Shown piece by piece: positions 5,601 through 7,201 of a DNA stretch of 7,201 nucleotides. The stretch comes from Bacteroidales bacterium (GTDB lineage: Bacteria > Bacteroidota > Bacteroidia > Bacteroidales > P3). Both the position numbers and the translations under genes were made by a program. The notes under the pieces are model-generated. The model saw only the letters and a program-made list of their open reading frames with translations, ran no database searches and was not told where the DNA came from. The stretch covers positions 1-7,201 of the forward strand of contig JAFWBF010000071.1 in NCBI GenBank assembly GCA_017507285.1, read 5' to 3'. Each line of letters opens with the position of its first letter. The stretch's first letter is position 1.

Positions 5601-7201
5601 CTTCTTCGTTTGAATTGGAAGTGGTTCAAGATGGTGTTGTAGTTGATGTTTATACAGCTACTGAACCTTATTTCTTGGTGCCTAGCCTTGATCCTTTAAC
5701 AGGATACACTGTTCGCGTAAAAGCTTTGTGCGATGCTGATGGTAGCGAAGGCCTTATGGATAGCATTACTTTCGAAACTAAATGTTTGGCAGGTGGTGAA
5801 ATAGAATTTAGTGGTGGAACTGAAACTAGCCAATACTATTTGCCATTAAACAACTTCTATAACAATAGTTATACTCAACAATTGATATTGGCAAGCGAAA
5901 TGAATGGTGCTACTGCAATTCGTAACATTTCTTTCGAATATGCTTACTCTTCGCCAATGGCAGATAAAAATGGCGTGAAGATATATATTGGACATACTAC
6001 TTCGTCTACATTGACTTCTTGGATACCTACCACTACTCACCAATTGGTATATAACGGTGATTTGAACTGTGTTCAAGGATGGAACGAATTTGATTTCATT
6101 AATGATTTCAACTACAATGGAACTGATAATATAGTTATAACTGTTGTGGATACATCTGGAGGTTATGACGGATCTTCGTACACATTCAAAGCTCACTCTG
6201 CTACAGGAAAAGCTCTATACTATCAAACAGATAGCTCTCCAGTATTCCCTCCATCATCAAGTACTTCTTATTCTTATCGTAGCAATATGATACTTGGTGC
6301 TGATTGCGATTCTCTTACAACTTGTATTGCTCCTAATGTGATTATTACTAATGTAGAAGTAGACCAAGTAGATATTATTTGGGCTGCAGGTAACGAAGAA
6401 TCATCATGGGATGTTGCTTACATGGCTGCTGGCGACACTGCTTGGACTGTGGCTGTTGAAGGTACTACCGAAACTTCTTACTCGTTCACAAACTTGCTTC
6501 CTTCTACTGAATATAGCTTTAGAGTTACTACAGAATGTGATGCAACAACAACTGCTGATCGTATAGTAACAGCTATTACTCCTTGTGTTGCTATTAATGA
6601 ATATCCTTTCTTTGAAGGTTTCGACACTTGGCAAGCTAGCTCATCTGCAACTTCAACAATAGGTGACTGTTGGCATCGTTTCACTAATTATAGCTCTACT
6701 ACTGCATATCCTTACGTAAGTACTAGCTACTCAATATCTCCAAGTAACTCTGTATATATGTATTCTACAAGCAGCTCTCACTCTGCTTTGATTCTTCCAA
6801 AATTCTCTTTGCCTCTAGATACATTGCAAGTAACATTTGGATTGTTGAAGACTAATACTTCATACGCTCATGAAATACACGTGGGTGTAATGACTGATCC
6901 TACTGATATATCTACATTCGCTCCTGTTGCTGTTGCAACTCCTACTGTAGGTACATACCAATGGCAAATGTTTGAATTTGCTCTAAGTAACTATAGTGGA
7001 GAAGATGGACACATCGCTTTGATGTCGCCAGATGGAGTATATAGCTACCCATATTTGGACGATTTGGAAGTAAATATCATACCTACATGTCCTCGTCCAA
7101 GAAATGTCAACATTCCTGATGAGACTATTACAACCACTTCGGCTGTAGTAACTTGGTTCGACACTAATGCAAGCTCATGGATTATTGAATATGGTCCTGT
7201 A
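2627..7201 (+). CDS. Giant secreted multidomain protein (FN3 / choice-of-anchor J / CUB), predicted phase-variable surface adhesin, 3' truncated
   Basis: The frame is open from the ATG at 2627 to the window end: 1525 codons with no stop. Residues 1 to about 22 (MKKILLNLLFAALMVPWVTQ) are a Sec signal peptide with no lipobox Cys. The mature part alternates two module types: beta-sandwich choice-of-anchor J (cleaved adhesin/MAM-like) domains at about 29-214, 305-474, 564-741 and 1321-1487, and FN3 domains at 215-304, 475-563, 742-844, 959-1053, 1233-1320 and 1488 onward. A CUB domain lies at 845-958 and a separate beta-rich module at 1054-1227. The J domains share a Cys-Trp (NPCWTRW, PECWTYEG, GDCWHRF) and end in IDD/LDD. 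The FN3 domains share an early Trp and YDVYVR. The family is typically exported and surface-bound. The C-terminal signal (type IX sorting domain or other) is outside the window. No strong Shine-Dalgarno precedes the ATG, as is common in Bacteroidota. Adhesion is inferred and no catalytic domain is recognised. Confidence 0.9.
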   Translation, partial: MKKILLNLLFAALMVPWVTQGQTPTPATLPYSCGFEDDTENAAWTIVNGSATNKFFIGSATNNGGTKALYISNTNGSTNAYSNSSAGYAYAYREISIATPGSFTFQFDWKADGESSLDYIRAFLVPSTATDTLIPCASGSTSHTGITTTGLRSGWIAIDGASYKNSSSSWQTFTTAEIPLVAGTYKLVFYWRNDGSVGTNPPAAIDNVVINNISCSKPTNLVVSNILIDGATVSWTEAGTATQWIVEYDTAGFTLGTGISQLLTSDTLVITGLEPNTPYDVYVRAYCGVSDSSTWLKGDFRTKCLPYTEDMLPYTETFEAYSASSSITSTINPCWTRWSNSTSTTTIYPYISTVTSNGASDKVMYMYGTTSIRSVLALPAFDLDLSTLQVEFDLVRTSTSAISPLLVGVMSDPEDLSTFDTLAIVTCSRQSTWERFEIPLASYTGSGTYIAFVTPQGEASYNYIDDITVTSISECATPINVVASNISLNGADITWTDPAGEAWIVEYGPAGFARGTGYMENVSSATFTLTNLTPSTGYDVYVRTECPDDTSAYSAVCSFRTPCDAYMNVPFFDNFDSYGFGTNIRPECWTYEGYSTSYPQISASQKYSGVASIYMYCYRSSTTPNATTYLMSPEIDVTATPIQTLETSFRMLASSFGSSYPNTIVVGVVSDTSDVLGSFYPIDTVTSTVGSTWEEFEVSFANYPTDGNGRWILFASRPISTSTSGYNYTYIDDLKIDLIPSCARPRSLENIRTTSSSLTVQWTDQDPDHTTWEVAYGLSGFNPDDIVDPETATIVPNISDDTLLVENLVAGTLYDFYVRTDCGGDVSNWRGPISASPGAYNVPRTGIDSIRVCGATLYDDGGAGGQYSNNCSGMMIVYPSSQDSLMAVVAGTYSGESCCDYLKIYDGVGTFGTLLFSGMGSANITDTIKSTTGPLTIQFTSDGSNIGNGFQLRLACIEAPACPMILDVEVSNITGRSAYLTWDYSSVAINEPSSFELEVVQDGVVVDVYTATEPYFLVPSLDPLTGYTVRVKALCDADGSEGLMDSITFETKCLAGGEIEFSGGTETSQYYLPLNNFYNNSYTQQLILASEMNGATAIRNISFEYAYSSPMADKNGVKIYIGHTTSSTLTSWIPTTTHQLVYNGDLNCVQGWNEFDFINDFNYNGTDNIVITVVDTSGGYDGSSYTFKAHSATGKALYYQTDSSPVFPPSSSTSYSYRSNMILGADCDSLTTCIAPNVIITNVEVDQVDIIWAAGNEESSWDVAYMAAGDTAWTVAVEGTTETSYSFTNLLPSTEYSFRVTTECDATTTADRIVTAITPCVAINEYPFFEGFDTWQASSSATSTIGDCWHRFTNYSSTTAYPYVSTSYSISPSNSVYMYSTSSSHSALILPKFSLPLDTLQVTFGLLKTNTSYAHEIHVGVMTDPTDISTFAPVAVATPTVGTYQWQMFEFALSNYSGEDGHIALMSPDGVYSYPYLDDLEVNIIPTCPRPRNVNIPDETITTTSAVVTWFDTNASSWIIEYGPV
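5159..5500 (+). other. CUB domain within the surface protein
   Basis: Residues 845-958. It shows the CUB signature order: an early Cys853 before LYDDGG and Tyr-Ser-Asn-Asn, Cys871, an IVYP strand, a GES-Cys-Cys-DYLKIYDG block (residues 895-907, with Glu896 and Asp900 as candidate calcium ligands), and a terminal PLTIQFTSDGS then GFQLRLAC (Cys956). The doublet Cys898-Cys899 is unusual because one Cys at this place would suffice for the normal disulfide. CUB domains mediate protein or glycan binding outside the cell. Confidence 0.8.
5786..6307 (+). other. Unnamed beta-rich module recurrent in Bacteroidota surface proteins
   Basis: Residues 1054-1227. The order QYYLPLNNFYNNSYTQQLILASEM, then ISFEYAY, then VKIYIGHT, then LVYNGDLNC-QGWNEF, then NGTDNIVITVVD, then SYTFKAHS resembles a module I recall from large secreted Bacteroidales proteins, including gingipain-like and FN3-rich ones. 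I cannot name the family with certainty. It differs from the J modules in lacking the Cys-Trp and terminal IDD motifs. Confidence 0.5.

Larger units (their letters stand above)
2711..7201 (+). repeat. Tandem FN3 and choice-of-anchor J module array within the surface protein
   Basis: FN3 modules lie at bases 3269-3538, 4049-4315, 4850-5158, 5501-5785, 6323-6586 and 7088-7201 (cut). J modules lie at 2711-3268, 3539-4048, 4316-4849 and 6587-7087. The second and last J modules are closest to each other: both contain a YPY[IV]ST, a VYMY or VMYMY, a DTLQV or STLQV, a VGVM[ST]DP, and a terminal Y-Y-[IL]DD. This suggests module duplication. At the DNA level the copies have drifted and no long identical repeats were seen. 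Confidence 0.8.

Noticed and set aside
3673..6684. Several leftward open frames of 67-138 codons
   Set aside because: All are antisense to the continuous rightward surface-protein frame, and their Ser/Thr/Arg-rich or Ile-rich composition follows from its T-ending codon bias.

Overview
The window looks like a low-GC chromosome of the order Bacteroidales (phylum Bacteroidota). Three things point there: a promoter of the Bacteroidales type (TAnnTTTG -7 box), weak Shine-Dalgarno usage at the main start codon, and a giant secreted protein of tandem fibronectin type III, cleaved-adhesin (choice-of-anchor J) and CUB modules. The species cannot be named from the sequence alone.

Layout. Bases 1-245 hold the 3' end of a rightward gene, probably an M49 (dipeptidyl-peptidase III-like) metallopeptidase. 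It is closed by a strong terminator at 280-316 that should work on both strands. Bases 317-628 show no gene. Bases 629-2577 form a segment bounded by two perfect 24-bp inverted repeats (629-652 and 2554-2577). Inside it are a leftward tyrosine recombinase gene (744-1904), a 650-bp non-coding stretch with several inverted repeats, and, at the right edge, a rightward promoter whose -7 box straddles the repeat boundary. Immediately outside the right repeat, a very large secreted protein gene starts at 2627 and stays open to the end of the window (1525 codons, no stop).

How the parts work together (inference). The segment has the layout of a self-contained phase-variation switch: a tyrosine recombinase, inverted repeats as crossover sites, and a promoter on the movable DNA. 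As written, the promoter faces the surface-protein gene, so this is the predicted ON state. Inversion would replace the -7 box TAACTTTG with ACGTTTTG, turn the promoter leftward towards the bidirectional terminator, and place the recombinase gene in the same direction as the surface gene. The controlled product is a modular, cysteine-framed, probably cell-surface or secreted adhesin-like protein. Its C-terminal anchoring or secretion signal lies beyond the window.
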